From NCBI GenBank assembly GCA_004321925.1, contig SCQH01000045.1, forward strand, positions 1 through 36,597: a stretch of 36,597 bases of DNA. The letters run 5' to 3'. The translations under genes were made by a program, and so were the position numbers. The DNA comes from Nitrospirota bacterium. GTDB taxonomy: Bacteria > Nitrospirota > Thermodesulfovibrionia > Thermodesulfovibrionales > UBA6898. This document shows, one piece after another, positions 17,933-26,174 of the stretch. Positions within the stretch are counted from its first letter, which is position 1. Every line of letters begins with the position of its first letter. Under the pieces are notes generated by a model that saw only the letters and a program-made list of their open reading frames with translations, was not told the DNA's origin and ran no database searches.

Positions 17933-18871
17933 ATGCCTGAGAAGCCAAAGAAATCACGGATACTTCAGCTCGTTGAATATGCCGCTGCCTATGTCTTCAT
18001 CACGATCTTCAGGGCACTTCCTTTCTGGCTGACGAACCTGATCTCCGGATTCCTCGGGAATCTGCTCTATTACGTTGTCCCGCGGCGCAGGACTATAGCG
18101 GTCACGAACATCAGCGCTGCCTTTTCAGGCATGCCGGCCTACGAGGTCCGCAGGCTTGCACGCGAAAGCTGCAGGGCCCTCTTTCTTACCGCATTTGAGA
18201 TCATGAAGTCACAGAGCCTCTTCAGCTCCCCGGATGCGAGGGAAAAGATACGGGACACGGCGGACAATCTTGAGGAGCTTTTCCAAAAGGCAAAGAAGAT
18301 ACATGACGGGTCCGGGGGCTGCATCTTTGTTACCCCCCATATCGGCAACTGGGAACTTCTTCCGGCGGTCAGCTCCCTGATCGGCATCCCTCTGGTCATC
18401 GTGGCACGTCCGCTCGATAATAAATACCTTGAAAAGCTTTTTTATGAGAACCGCACTGCCAGCGGTCAGATGGTGATACCGAAGAAGAACGCCCTCTTCG
18501 TTCTCCAGAGGACCCTTCAGAAGGGCAAGTCGATCGGCATGCTGACCGACCAGAGCACAATGAAAGGCCTCCCGGTGGAATTCTTCGGCAGAAAGGCCTT
18601 GACAACCCCGGTGCCGGCAGTGCTCGCGATGACCAAGAACCGCCCCATCGTGGTGGTCGCCTGCTGCCGCATTGCTGATTTCAGGTTTGAAGCCTTTGTC
18701 TCGGACCCTATCTGGCCCGGCGAATATCAGAACGAAAAGGACGAGCTGCTCAGGATCACCCGGCTGATGAACAAAGAGATGGAGGCGATTGTCAGGAAGC
18801 ATCCCGAACAGTATCTCTGGATGCATGACCGCTGGAAGACCTATGGCGGCTCGAAAGAACTGATGTCCTGA
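17933..18871 (+). CDS. LpxL/HtrB-family lysophospholipid/lipid A acyltransferase
   Basis: A 312-residue membrane-associated acyltransferase. A hydrophobic N-terminal segment (about residues 13-50) anchors it. The family HX4E motif is His136-Glu141 in TPHIGNWELL, and the later MLTDQSTMKGLPVEFFG matches the LpxL/HtrB core. Members transfer acyl chains from acyl-ACP to lipid A precursors or other amphiphiles at the inner membrane. As the last gene of a fatty-acid-like assembly locus, 35 bases after the last ketosynthase-like gene, it probably moves the locus product onto a lipid acceptor. The acceptor is unknown, and a housekeeping lipid A role cannot be excluded. Confidence 0.83.
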   Translation: MPEKPKKSRILQLVEYAAAYVFITIFRALPFWLTNLISGFLGNLLYYVVPRRRTIAVTNISAAFSGMPAYEVRRLARESCRALFLTAFEIMKSQSLFSSPDAREKIRDTADNLEELFQKAKKIHDGSGGCIFVTPHIGNWELLPAVSSLIGIPLVIVARPLDNKYLEKLFYENRTASGQMVIPKKNALFVLQRTLQKGKSIGMLTDQSTMKGLPVEFFGRKALTTPVPAVLAMTKNRPIVVVACCRIADFRFEAFVSDPIWPGEYQNEKDELLRITRLMNKEMEAIVRKHPEQYLWMHDRWKTYGGSKELMS

Positions 18872-18881
18872 CTGCCGGCCC

Positions 18882-19820
18882 TTAGCCCCCGAATACCCCG
18901 GTGCTCAGATACCGGTCCCCCCTGTCAGGGAAAATGACAACGACCTTCCTCCCGCTTTCGAAACGGTCAGCGATCCGCAGCGCAGCCCAGAGAGCCGCTC
19001 CCGATGAGACCCCGGCAAGGATGCCCTCCTCTACCGCAAGCCGACGGGTCGTCCCTTCAGCATCGGCATCGGTCACCGTGACCACTTCATCGTAGATCTT
19101 CGTATTCAGAATGCCCGGCATGAACCCTGCCCCTATGCCTGCGATCCTATGCCTGCCCGGATCGCCTCCCGAAAGGATCGGGGAACCTGCAGGCTCGACC
19201 GCCGCGATCAGAATATCAGGGCTCTTCCCCCTGAACACCTCCCCGATCCCGGTTATCGTGCCGCCGGTGCCGACACCGGCAACCAGGGCATCGGGGGGAC
19301 AGCCGAGGTCTCGCAGGATCTCGATTGCGGTCGTCTTTCTGTGGGCCTCCGGGTTTGCCCTGTTTTCGAATTGCAGGGGCATGAAAAAGCCTGCGTTGTT
19401 CCGCCGGATCTCCTCTGCCTTGTCCCATGCCCCAAGCATGCCGCGCTCAGCAGGCGTGATGACAAGCTCGGCGCCGTAGGCCTGAAGCAGCTGCCTTCTT
19501 TCGATGGACATGGCCTCGGACATCGTCAGTATGAGCCGGTATCCCCTGGCCGCGCAGACAAGTGCGAGCCCTATCCCGGTATTGCCGCTCGTCGGTTCAA
19601 CGATCGTCCCGCCGGGAAGCAGTGTCCCGTCCCGTTCAGCGGCCTCGACCATATAAAGCGCGATCCTGTCCTTCACTGAGCCGCCCGGATTGAGGCCCTC
19701 GAGCTTTGCCCATATTTCAGCTTTGCCGGGATGCGCCATCCTGTTTATCCGTACCAGAGGCGTATTGCCGATCAAAGCCACTATGTTGTGGTAATGTTCC
19801 ATCTGTCCTGCCTGATCCAT
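18882..19820 (-). CDS. cysK: Cysteine synthase (O-acetylserine sulfhydrylase)
   Basis: A 312-residue fold-type II PLP enzyme. The PLP Lys50 is in GGSVKDR, the substrate loop is EPTSGNTGIG, and the phosphate-binding loop is GVGTGGTITG. It makes cysteine from O-acetylserine and sulfide. A cystathionine beta-synthase-type role is less likely because no extra domain is present. The start may be ATG 19820 or ATG 19802. The second is favoured by an AGGA just upstream and by a TATAAT that overlaps ATG 19820, which would put transcription initiation downstream of it. The 3' end converges on the acyltransferase gene with a 10-base gap. Confidence 0.92.
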   Translation of the reverse strand: MDQAGQMEHYHNIVALIGNTPLVRINRMAHPGKAEIWAKLEGLNPGGSVKDRIALYMVEAAERDGTLLPGGTIVEPTSGNTGIGLALVCAARGYRLILTMSEAMSIERRQLLQAYGAELVITPAERGMLGAWDKAEEIRRNNAGFFMPLQFENRANPEAHRKTTAIEILRDLGCPPDALVAGVGTGGTITGIGEVFRGKSPDILIAAVEPAGSPILSGGDPGRHRIAGIGAGFMPGILNTKIYDEVVTVTDADAEGTTRRLAVEEGILAGVSSGAALWAALRIADRFESGRKVVVIFPDRGDRYLSTGVFGG

Positions 19821-19849
19821 TATAGATTATTTCATGAGACCCTTCTCAA
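19819..19849 (-). promoter_or_regulatory. Candidate promoter of cysK
   Basis: On the minus strand TTGAGA (19849-19844) and a perfect TATAAT (19824-19819) are separated by 19 bases. This is slightly longer than optimal, but the placement right after a strong terminator of the upstream gene is sensible. Confidence 0.4.
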
Positions 19850-19893
19850 AAAAAAGCGCCCTCGCCGTAAGGGGACAAAGCCGGCAAGGGCGC
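19848..19893 (-). terminator. Rho-independent terminator after the 118-residue gene
   Basis: On the minus strand a 12-base-pair stem (19893-19882 with 19867-19856, one T-G pair) closes a 14-base loop. A run of eight T (19855-19848) follows directly. It lies 45 bases beyond the stop of the small gene at 19938 and insulates it from cysK. Confidence 0.85.
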
Positions 19894-19937
19894 AGAGGGG
19901 GGAGTTCTTTATATATTGCCGCGCATTCCGGAATGCC

Positions 19938-20294
19938 TCAGGCTGCGGCCAGAGCTTCCTCGTTCTCGGTCACTGTAACAGCGGCGGCATCTTCAACGAC
20001 CCAATAAAGGGCGAGATGCCCCTTGTCGTCGAAGTCAAAGGCTATCGTGTCCCTCACCATGACTGAAACCGTATAGGCAAGGTCCTGGAGCTTCTCTTTC
20101 AGCCCCTGAGGGGTATGGTCCTCGAGGTCATAGATCTCAAGGATGTCAATGATCTCGACAAGATCACCCGTATTATATGATTCAAGGACCATCGCATCCG
20201 CAGTCACATGGCTGGCGGCCAGCCTCTTCTTCGCGTTCGTTATCTGGAACTTCACCCGCTGCAGGCATACATTATATATTTTCGCTTCATCCAT
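19938..20294 (-). CDS. Uncharacterised 118-residue protein
   Basis: Not recognised. GAGGAG eight bases before ATG 20294, its own strong terminator, and normal codon use support a real gene. The protein is soluble, acidic and has no signal peptide. The N-terminal half is probably helical (IYNVCLQRVKFQITNAKKRL); the second half alternates like beta strands (YTVSVMVRDTIAFDFDD, then HLALYWVVED). It ends in an Ala/Glu tail. It stands alone between cysK and the symporter-kinase gene, monocistronic by its flanks. Confidence 0.7.
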   Translation of the reverse strand: MDEAKIYNVCLQRVKFQITNAKKRLAASHVTADAMVLESYNTGDLVEIIDILEIYDLEDHTPQGLKEKLQDLAYTVSVMVRDTIAFDFDDKGHLALYWVVEDAAAVTVTENEEALAAA

Positions 20295-20483
20295 GGTCGT
20301 GACTCCTCGCCGTCATGATTTTCTCTTTTCTGTAAAAGCAAGCGGCATGCCAGGGGCAAATGGCGTAAATACAGGCTGTTCCCTCCCCGACATACTATAA
20401 AATGCTTACACTATGCTCACGGTGGTTACTTTTTATACACAAAGCGGCTGATACCAGGGAACGGAAGTTCACTCGTGGCACTT

Positions 20484-23198
20484 TTACGGGGCTAAAGGAA
20501 GGGTAAAGATGAACCGCGACCCCTGGCCGGGCTCGCTCTCGACCCAAATCCGGCCACCGTGGTTCTCGATGATCATCTTGCAGATGGCGAGGCCAAGGCC
20601 CGTGCCCTGGGGCTTGCCCATCGATGCATCACGGAGCTGATGGAATTTTTCAAATATGCGCTCGCGCTCCTCAGACACGATCCCCGGTCCGTTGTCGACC
20701 ACCACGAGCCGTGCCTGATCGTCCTCCGGAGACAGCTGGAGGCTCACGCGGCCGGTATCTGAGTTGCAGTACTTGATCGCATTGGACAGGAGGTTGATGA
20801 CCACCTGCACGATCCTGTCGCGGTCGCCCGTAACATTCACGGGGCCGCCGGGCACTTCCCTGACGACGCTGATGTTCTTGTTTTGAGACAACTGACTGGT
20901 GGCAGCCATCGCCTCATCGACAGCACCGATAAGGTCGAACTTCTCGTGCGCCCAATGGTAGGCGCCGGATTCGATCTTGGTGAAATCCAGCATCTCATTG
21001 ACGAGGCGGGTAAGACGTTCAGTCTCTTTTACGATAATGTTCAGGAGCTGATGGCGCTGCTCCTTATCCATGGCGGCGTCATCCTGAAGTATCTCGGAAA
21101 AGGCCCGGATAGAGGTCAGCGGGGTACGCAGTTCGTGACTTACCGTTGAGACGAACTCATCTTTCAGGCGGTCAAACTCCTTCAGGCGTTCGTTCGTGCG
21201 CTTCAACTCACGGGTGGCCGTCTCAAGCTCGCGGGATTTCTGTTCGAGCCTGCGGCTGTATTCGATCGCTTGAGACGTCTCATCGAGTATCTTCATCACT
21301 CCCTCGATGCTCAGGGCCTCCCCTTCCACGATCGAGGAGATCATGACCCTCGCCGATGCGGCCCCGATGGTGCGTGCGAGTTCCCGCTCGGCGAAGGTCA
21401 CCAGGCTCTCATTTGCGAGCGTATTGTCCTGGAGTTCCAGTGAGTGCTGGAGCGCATATGTCCTGAAGGCCATCTCTGTCCGCTCCGGCCCGATCAGATG
21501 GGCGAGGAGCCCCTTGAGATCGCTGATCTGTGTCTTGCCGTGCCAGAGATTCCCTACCTCGGCACCCGAGGCCCTCTCCTTGTATACATCCACGAACATC
21601 GCGGCCTGCAGGCGCTCCAGGGCCTCCTGCCTGCTGAAGAGGGAAACACTGATAAGGAGCCCGACGTTGGTCAGCATGCTCCAGAACACCGCGTGGGTGA
21701 TGGGATCGAAACCAGAGAGATTGAAGAGGTGGTAGGGGCCGAGCAAGGAGATGCCGAACGGGCCCGGGTCCACAAATGACATCGGAAGCCAGCCTGAAAG
21801 CGCAAAAGAGGGGAGAAAGAGCGTATAGGCCCAGACCGCAAAGCCCCCGGCCAGCCCGGCCAGCGCACCTGTTCTGCTCGCCCTTTTCCAGTATATGCCG
21901 AGTAATATGGCAGGGGCGAACTGAGCGGCGGCGGCAAACGAGATAAGGCCAATGGTCACCAGGGCATAGGACTCTCCGATGAACCGGAAATACAGATAAC
22001 CCAGAAGCAGTATAACGACAATACTTATACGCCTTATGCCGAGGAGCATTCTGCCCATGTCGTCACGGCGGAGCAGCTTGAACCTCAGCAGGACAGGCAT
22101 AAGCAGGTTGTTGCAGATCATGGTGGAAAGCGCTATCGTCTCCACAATGACCATCCCCGTGGCAGCCGACAGGCCGCCAATAAATACAAAGAGAGCCAGG
22201 GCCGGCCGGCCGCTCTCAAGCGGGAGGGTCAGGACGAACATGTCTGCATCGACCGAGCCGGCCTGAAAGAACATCACCCCGCCAATGGCAATGGGAAGCA
22301 CAAACAGGTTTATAGCGAGCAGGTAAAGAGGAAAGAGCCATGAGGCCGTCCGTACATGCTCTTCGTTCACATTTTCAACCACCAGGATCTGAAACTGCCT
22401 CGGCAGGAACATGATGGCAGTTATGGAAATGAACGTCAGCGCAAACCAGGAAGCATAGCCCCCGGGCATGGAACCCATATCCATAAGCTTCACGGTCTCC
22501 GGCAGGAGCGTCGCCTGCGTGAAGAGCTCTGACGGGCCATCGAAAACCATGAAGGTCACGAAGATGCCCACTGCTGAAAAGGCCAGCAGCTTTACTATGG
22601 ACTCAAAGGCTATGGCAGCGACCATGCCCTCGTGCCGCTCCGTGACATCAATATGGCGCGTTCCGAAGAGTATCGAAAAAAGGGCAAGGATCAGCGCGAC
22701 ATAGAGCGAGGTGTCCTGGCCGAGATTAAGATCTCCGGCTGCGCCGCTGTTGTAATAGAAGAGCACGTTGAAGCTTGAGGATATGGCCTTCAGCTGAAGC
22801 GAGATATAGGGCATGATCCCCACGACCGAAATAACGGTCACCAGACCGCCGATGGTAGAGCTCTTCCCGTAACGGGATGATATAAAATCGGCGATACTGG
22901 TGATATGGTTGATCTTGCTCAGACGGATGATCTTCCGCAGGACCATCCACCAGATGGTGGCGGCAAGTGTCGGCCCGAGGTAAATGGGAAGAAACCCGAC
23001 CCCGGTGGAGGCGGCCCGGCCGACGCTCCCATAAAAAGTCCAGCCGGTGCAGTACACTGCTATCGAGAAGGTATAGATATAAGGGTTGCTGATGATCGAC
23101 CTGCCGCCATCCGCACGCTTGTCACCGAAATAGGCAATAGCAAACAGAATGCCGAGATAGCCAAAGGAGACCAGAAGTATTATCCAGTGCTGAAACAT
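20484..23198 (-). CDS. Sodium:solute symporter-histidine kinase fusion (CbrA-like)
   Basis: A 904-residue sensor. Residues about 1-510 form a multi-pass sodium:solute symporter (SSSF) domain with 12 or 13 hydrophobic segments (YTFSIAVYCTGWTFYGSVG near the start). A STAC-like linker follows at about 560-640 (FAERELARTIGAASARVMI), then a coiled coil. The kinase part has phospho-acceptor His688 in STVSHELRTPL, N box NLLSNAIKYCN, G1 VVDNGPGI and G2 GTGLGLAICKMI. Unlike Pseudomonas CbrA, no clear PAS domain is seen between STAC and kinase. Role: a transporter-like module senses or transports a solute and controls autophosphorylation. The probable partner is the receiver at 25582-25959 in the same unit. 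It starts just after the stop of the 94-residue membrane protein. Confidence 0.9.
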   Translation of the reverse strand: MFQHWIILLVSFGYLGILFAIAYFGDKRADGGRSIISNPYIYTFSIAVYCTGWTFYGSVGRAASTGVGFLPIYLGPTLAATIWWMVLRKIIRLSKINHITSIADFISSRYGKSSTIGGLVTVISVVGIMPYISLQLKAISSSFNVLFYYNSGAAGDLNLGQDTSLYVALILALFSILFGTRHIDVTERHEGMVAAIAFESIVKLLAFSAVGIFVTFMVFDGPSELFTQATLLPETVKLMDMGSMPGGYASWFALTFISITAIMFLPRQFQILVVENVNEEHVRTASWLFPLYLLAINLFVLPIAIGGVMFFQAGSVDADMFVLTLPLESGRPALALFVFIGGLSAATGMVIVETIALSTMICNNLLMPVLLRFKLLRRDDMGRMLLGIRRISIVVILLLGYLYFRFIGESYALVTIGLISFAAAAQFAPAILLGIYWKRASRTGALAGLAGGFAVWAYTLFLPSFALSGWLPMSFVDPGPFGISLLGPYHLFNLSGFDPITHAVFWSMLTNVGLLISVSLFSRQEALERLQAAMFVDVYKERASGAEVGNLWHGKTQISDLKGLLAHLIGPERTEMAFRTYALQHSLELQDNTLANESLVTFAERELARTIGAASARVMISSIVEGEALSIEGVMKILDETSQAIEYSRRLEQKSRELETATRELKRTNERLKEFDRLKDEFVSTVSHELRTPLTSIRAFSEILQDDAAMDKEQRHQLLNIIVKETERLTRLVNEMLDFTKIESGAYHWAHEKFDLIGAVDEAMAATSQLSQNKNISVVREVPGGPVNVTGDRDRIVQVVINLLSNAIKYCNSDTGRVSLQLSPEDDQARLVVVDNGPGIVSEERERIFEKFHQLRDASMGKPQGTGLGLAICKMIIENHGGRIWVESEPGQGSRFIFTLPLAP

Positions 23199-23199
23199 A

Positions 23200-23484
23200 C
23201 TAAGTATCCCCGGGACCCTTTCGATCCTTCACTGTCGGGGAATCCTGCGGACGGCTCCGGAGAACAAAGGCTGTCAGCCCGGCAATAAGAGACCATACGG
23301 AAAAAAGATAGAAATAAAAGACAGGGATGCCAAAGACAAACCCGCTGACGCTAAAGATCGACAAAAGAGGAAAGTTCAGGAGCGCAAGTCCGCCGAGCAT
23401 AAGTGCCGCAAGACGCTCTTCGCGGGGCTCCGGGTCGGGAATCTTGCCGGTATCCGGGGCAGTCGGTTCTTCCGGCCCTGTCAT
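23200..23484 (-). CDS. Small two-helix membrane protein
   Basis: A 94-residue protein with an acidic Pro-rich N-terminus (about 1-25), two hydrophobic segments (LAALMLGGLALLNFPLLSIF and VFYFYLFSVWSLIAGLTAFV) and a basic tail. It resembles the small membrane subunits that accompany SSSF-type transporters, such as the short proteins next to acetate permease-like genes; the family is not assigned. Its ATG overlaps the stop of the exonuclease gene by four bases. Its own stop is one base before the symporter-kinase start, so tight co-translation suggests it is a partner of that sensor. Confidence 0.75.
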   Translation of the reverse strand: MTGPEEPTAPDTGKIPDPEPREERLAALMLGGLALLNFPLLSIFSVSGFVFGIPVFYFYLFSVWSLIAGLTAFVLRSRPQDSPTVKDRKGPGDT

Positions 23485-25553
23485 TGGCGCACTGCCTCCA
23501 GCATCTGTCCGAGGGTGGTGATCCCCTTTTCCTGGAGAAGGAAGAGGAACTTGACAAATATCTGTGCAGTGATCAGTGAGTCACCAAGCGCAGTATGCCT
23601 CCCCCTCACCTCCACACCCAGACGCCGGGCAACGGCGTCCAGCGAGTGCTCTGGTGTGTGGGCATGCAGATAGCGTGACAGTTCCAGTGTGTCGAGGACC
23701 GGTCCGCGGAAGCGGACATTTGCCCTGCCTTCCTTCATTCTTATAAAACGCATGTCGAAAGCGGCATTATGTCCCACAAGGACGGCATTACCCACAAACG
23801 CATGAAAACGGCCCAGCACTTCTTCCAGGGGAGGCTTCCCGCCGACCATGTCAGCGGTGATCCCGTGAATGCGGACCGAGGACTGCGGGATACTTCTCCC
23901 GGGGTTCACTAACTCGTCAAAGGTCTCACCGACTATAATGCCCCGTTTAATAATTTTCACACCGGCAAGGGAAATGATCTCGTCGCCTTCAAGGGGAGTG
24001 AGACCCGTCGTCTCGGTATCGAACACAACAAAGGTCATCGTGCTCAATGGGAGGTCCCTCAAGGGTGAGGTTTCTGCGGCCTCTTCGGTGGCAGAGAAGT
24101 CGGTGTAAACGGGCCTGGCCGGAACCAGGGGGAACGCAGGTTCCCACTGGCGTGTGGAAGACGGCAGGGGCAGTCGCAGTATGGCAAAGCCCGGGGTGTG
24201 ATGGGGGCTGCTCCATATTTCACTCCCCAGGCGCTCAAGCACGTCCGAAACAGTATGAGCGGCAAACGCCTCAGGCAATCGGGACTTCCAGTCCCGGATC
24301 TCTGCCTCCGGCACTGCTTCGCCGGGCCAGTAGAAATTGAAATACACACGTTTATCCCCCAGCAGCGTCTCGACCTCCATATTCCGTGCCCCGGCATGCT
24401 CATGGATCCTCAGAGCCAGAAACTCAAGCAGAAGGAGCAGGGAATGGATATCCGTTCTTACCCAAAGAGGATCCCCTATCAGGGTAAGCCTGAGCCCCTT
24501 TTCCTCAAGCCGTCTCGCCACGCAGGCAACAGCATCGTCCGAAGATACGTCGTTCATGAGGTATCTCGCAGGCTCCAACTCCTCTATCTCCCGGGCAAGG
24601 ACGTCATACCGGGATGCTAGGCTTCGGGCATCAGCAGAAATAGTCTTTTCCAATGTGGCCCTGGTTGCTGTATCAATATCGGGAAGCAACTCAAGGCTGT
24701 CGGCACTAAGGATAAGACTGGTCAGGCTGGTCTGCATACCCCTGAGAGCGCTGCGCAACAGGTTTTGCCTTCGGCCACTGGCGTCGGTCTCCCTGCTTAT
24801 GTCCTCACAGACAAAAAGAAAAGACCAGGAAAGGCCCGGAACTGCAGGAAGAAGGCGCATGCCGGAGCTTATGATCGTACCGGCAAGGGTCGAGCATACG
24901 AAAGAGATGCCATTGTCCGTATCCCGGTCCTTGGGACTCCGGAGGCTCCTCTGTTTCAGAAGGGCCAGCGTGCTTTCGATCGGTGACGCAGTGCAGAGCT
25001 TGTAGAGAGAGCGTCCGAGTGCAAGGTCAGAGCTGTTATTGAAAACCCTCTTCGCCGCCGGATTGTAGAACAGGATATGGGCCTTATCGTCGCACACGAT
25101 GATCCCCTCCCGGAGAGACGAGAGGATGGTGTCGAGCCGGGCCTTTCTGTCTTCCATATCGCTGGAACCTGCAGATACCGCCTCTGCTATCTCCCGCCGG
25201 GCCTTCATGAGGGCTGCACCGATATCGCCGGCAGCTTTCGGGATATCGCCCAGAAAATGCGGGTGTGCCACGTTAATGACATATCCCGGGTTTATGTCGC
25301 TGATTATCCGTATCTCCCGGCTGAGCATCCTTAAAGGACTGATTACATAAAAGTAAAGGACTGTGTAGATCGTCAGAAGAAGCACGGCGGTGATAAAGGC
25401 GGTGACCTCAAGAGTGAGTACTATAGATGCCCGGACAGCCGGGTCTGCGGAACGGGACAGCAGGAGTATCCCGGCACCGGCAAAAAGCACTGCAAAAAGC
25501 ACTGCTGTTGCCAGCATCAAGAGCAGGAACGGGGATCGTTTGTCCAAGGTCAC
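23481..25553 (-). CDS. Membrane PAS/pseudo-kinase protein fused to DnaQ-like exonuclease
   Basis: A 690-residue fusion. Two membrane helices lie at about 10-32 and 42-70, followed by a HAMP-like linker and a PAS domain at about 125-245 (IIVCDDKAHILFYNPAAKRVF). A region resembling histidine-kinase dimerisation and ATPase folds follows (about 255-475), but the SHELRTP motif is replaced by ALRGMQTSLTSL and no N, G1 or G2 box is evident. The C-terminal 190 residues are a DEDDh exonuclease: VVFDTETTGL, VGHNAAFDMRF and HTALGDSLITA carry the catalytic acidic residues and His. DnaQ-like exonucleases near DUF294 and SSSF genes are a known arrangement. Fusion to a membrane sensor with a dead kinase is unusual. 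The substrate is unknown. Confidence 0.85.
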   Translation of the reverse strand: MTLDKRSPFLLLMLATAVLFAVLFAGAGILLLSRSADPAVRASIVLTLEVTAFITAVLLLTIYTVLYFYVISPLRMLSREIRIISDINPGYVINVAHPHFLGDIPKAAGDIGAALMKARREIAEAVSAGSSDMEDRKARLDTILSSLREGIIVCDDKAHILFYNPAAKRVFNNSSDLALGRSLYKLCTASPIESTLALLKQRSLRSPKDRDTDNGISFVCSTLAGTIISSGMRLLPAVPGLSWSFLFVCEDISRETDASGRRQNLLRSALRGMQTSLTSLILSADSLELLPDIDTATRATLEKTISADARSLASRYDVLAREIEELEPARYLMNDVSSDDAVACVARRLEEKGLRLTLIGDPLWVRTDIHSLLLLLEFLALRIHEHAGARNMEVETLLGDKRVYFNFYWPGEAVPEAEIRDWKSRLPEAFAAHTVSDVLERLGSEIWSSPHHTPGFAILRLPLPSSTRQWEPAFPLVPARPVYTDFSATEEAAETSPLRDLPLSTMTFVVFDTETTGLTPLEGDEIISLAGVKIIKRGIIVGETFDELVNPGRSIPQSSVRIHGITADMVGGKPPLEEVLGRFHAFVGNAVLVGHNAAFDMRFIRMKEGRANVRFRGPVLDTLELSRYLHAHTPEHSLDAVARRLGVEVRGRHTALGDSLITAQIFVKFLFLLQEKGITTLGQMLEAVRQ

Positions 25554-25581
25554 CTTACCCTGACAGTTCCCGGTGTCCCGG

Positions 25582-25959
25582 CTACCGTTCCGGTCTTCGG
25601 TCCAGTATTTCCCTGACCTTCAACATAACCTCCCGTGTCGAGAAAGGCTTGGTAATATACAGATCAGCACCCAGGGCCATCCCCTTTTCCTTCTCGACCT
25701 CACGGCCCTTGGCCGTAAGCATGATGATGGAAACATCCCTGAGCTGATCATCAGCCCTGATACGCTGGCATACTTCGTACCCGTCCATCTTCGGCATCAT
25801 GATATCGAGGATCATCAGGTCCGGACGAAACTCCCTCACCGCGTCAAAGGCCTTCTGACCATCGTCAACGCTCAGCGTTTCATAACCATCTCTCTTCATC
25901 AGGAGTTCGAGGGCAAGTACGATATTCGGCTCATCATCAACGATCAGAACGCGTGGCAT
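25582..25959 (-). CDS. Single-domain response regulator
   Basis: A 125-residue receiver: D8-D9 acidic pocket, phospho-acceptor D52 in LMILDIMMPKMDGYE, Thr in IIMLTAKG, and Lys in YITKPFS. A GAGGGAGGA site precedes ATG 25959. There is no output domain, so it must act through protein contacts or as a phosphorelay intermediate. It is the first gene of the minus-strand sensory unit and the best candidate partner of the symporter-kinase. It stands 28 bases before the exonuclease fusion gene. Confidence 0.92.
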   Translation of the reverse strand: MPRVLIVDDEPNIVLALELLMKRDGYETLSVDDGQKAFDAVREFRPDLMILDIMMPKMDGYEVCQRIRADDQLRDVSIIMLTAKGREVEKEKGMALGADLYITKPFSTREVMLKVREILDRRPER

Positions 25960-25993
25960 GTCTGTTCCTCCCTCACAAGAGCGCCTTTTCGAT

Positions 25994-26002
25994 ATTCTAC
26001 CA
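25994..26002 (-). promoter_or_regulatory. Candidate extended -10 promoter of the response regulator unit
   Basis: On the minus strand TGGTAGAAT (TG-N-TAGAAT) lies about 35 bases upstream of ATG 25959. The context ATTATGGTAGAATAT is almost the same as ATTATGGTATCATAT before the nucleoside transporter gene at about 30211-30225. No clear -35 was found. Confidence 0.35.
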
Positions 26003-26100
26003 TAATACGCTTATCGTCAGGCAGAAACTCTTTGTCTGCCCGGCTGGTTTCCCGAAGCCTTTTGCCGGACAGGCATGCCGCTCACCCGTTTCATAAATCC

Positions 26101-26139
26101 TGGACTTTTTAAGGCCAGAGCTGTACCATGTAAGCATGG
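26101..26139 (+). promoter_or_regulatory. Weak promoter candidate and inverted repeat before the DUF294 gene
   Basis: TGGACT (26101-26106) and TACCAT (26124-26129) are 17 bases apart, each 4 of 6 to the sigma-70 consensus. A perfect inverted repeat CCATG-TAAG-CATGG overlaps the -10 at 26126-26139 and could be an operator. The rest of the 25960-26174 gap shows no other clear element apart from the divergent response regulator promoter. Confidence 0.25.
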
Positions 26140-26174
26140 AGCAGAGACCTGCTGATTCCGGAACATAAGCCGCA

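Noticed and set aside
9520-18871. Aryl polyene or ladderane biosynthesis cluster
   Set aside because: Ketosynthases, dehydratases and a CLF-like protein fit in part, but there is no ammonia lyase, AMP-ligase, MMPL exporter, radical SAM or desaturase gene, and an enoyl reductase is present.
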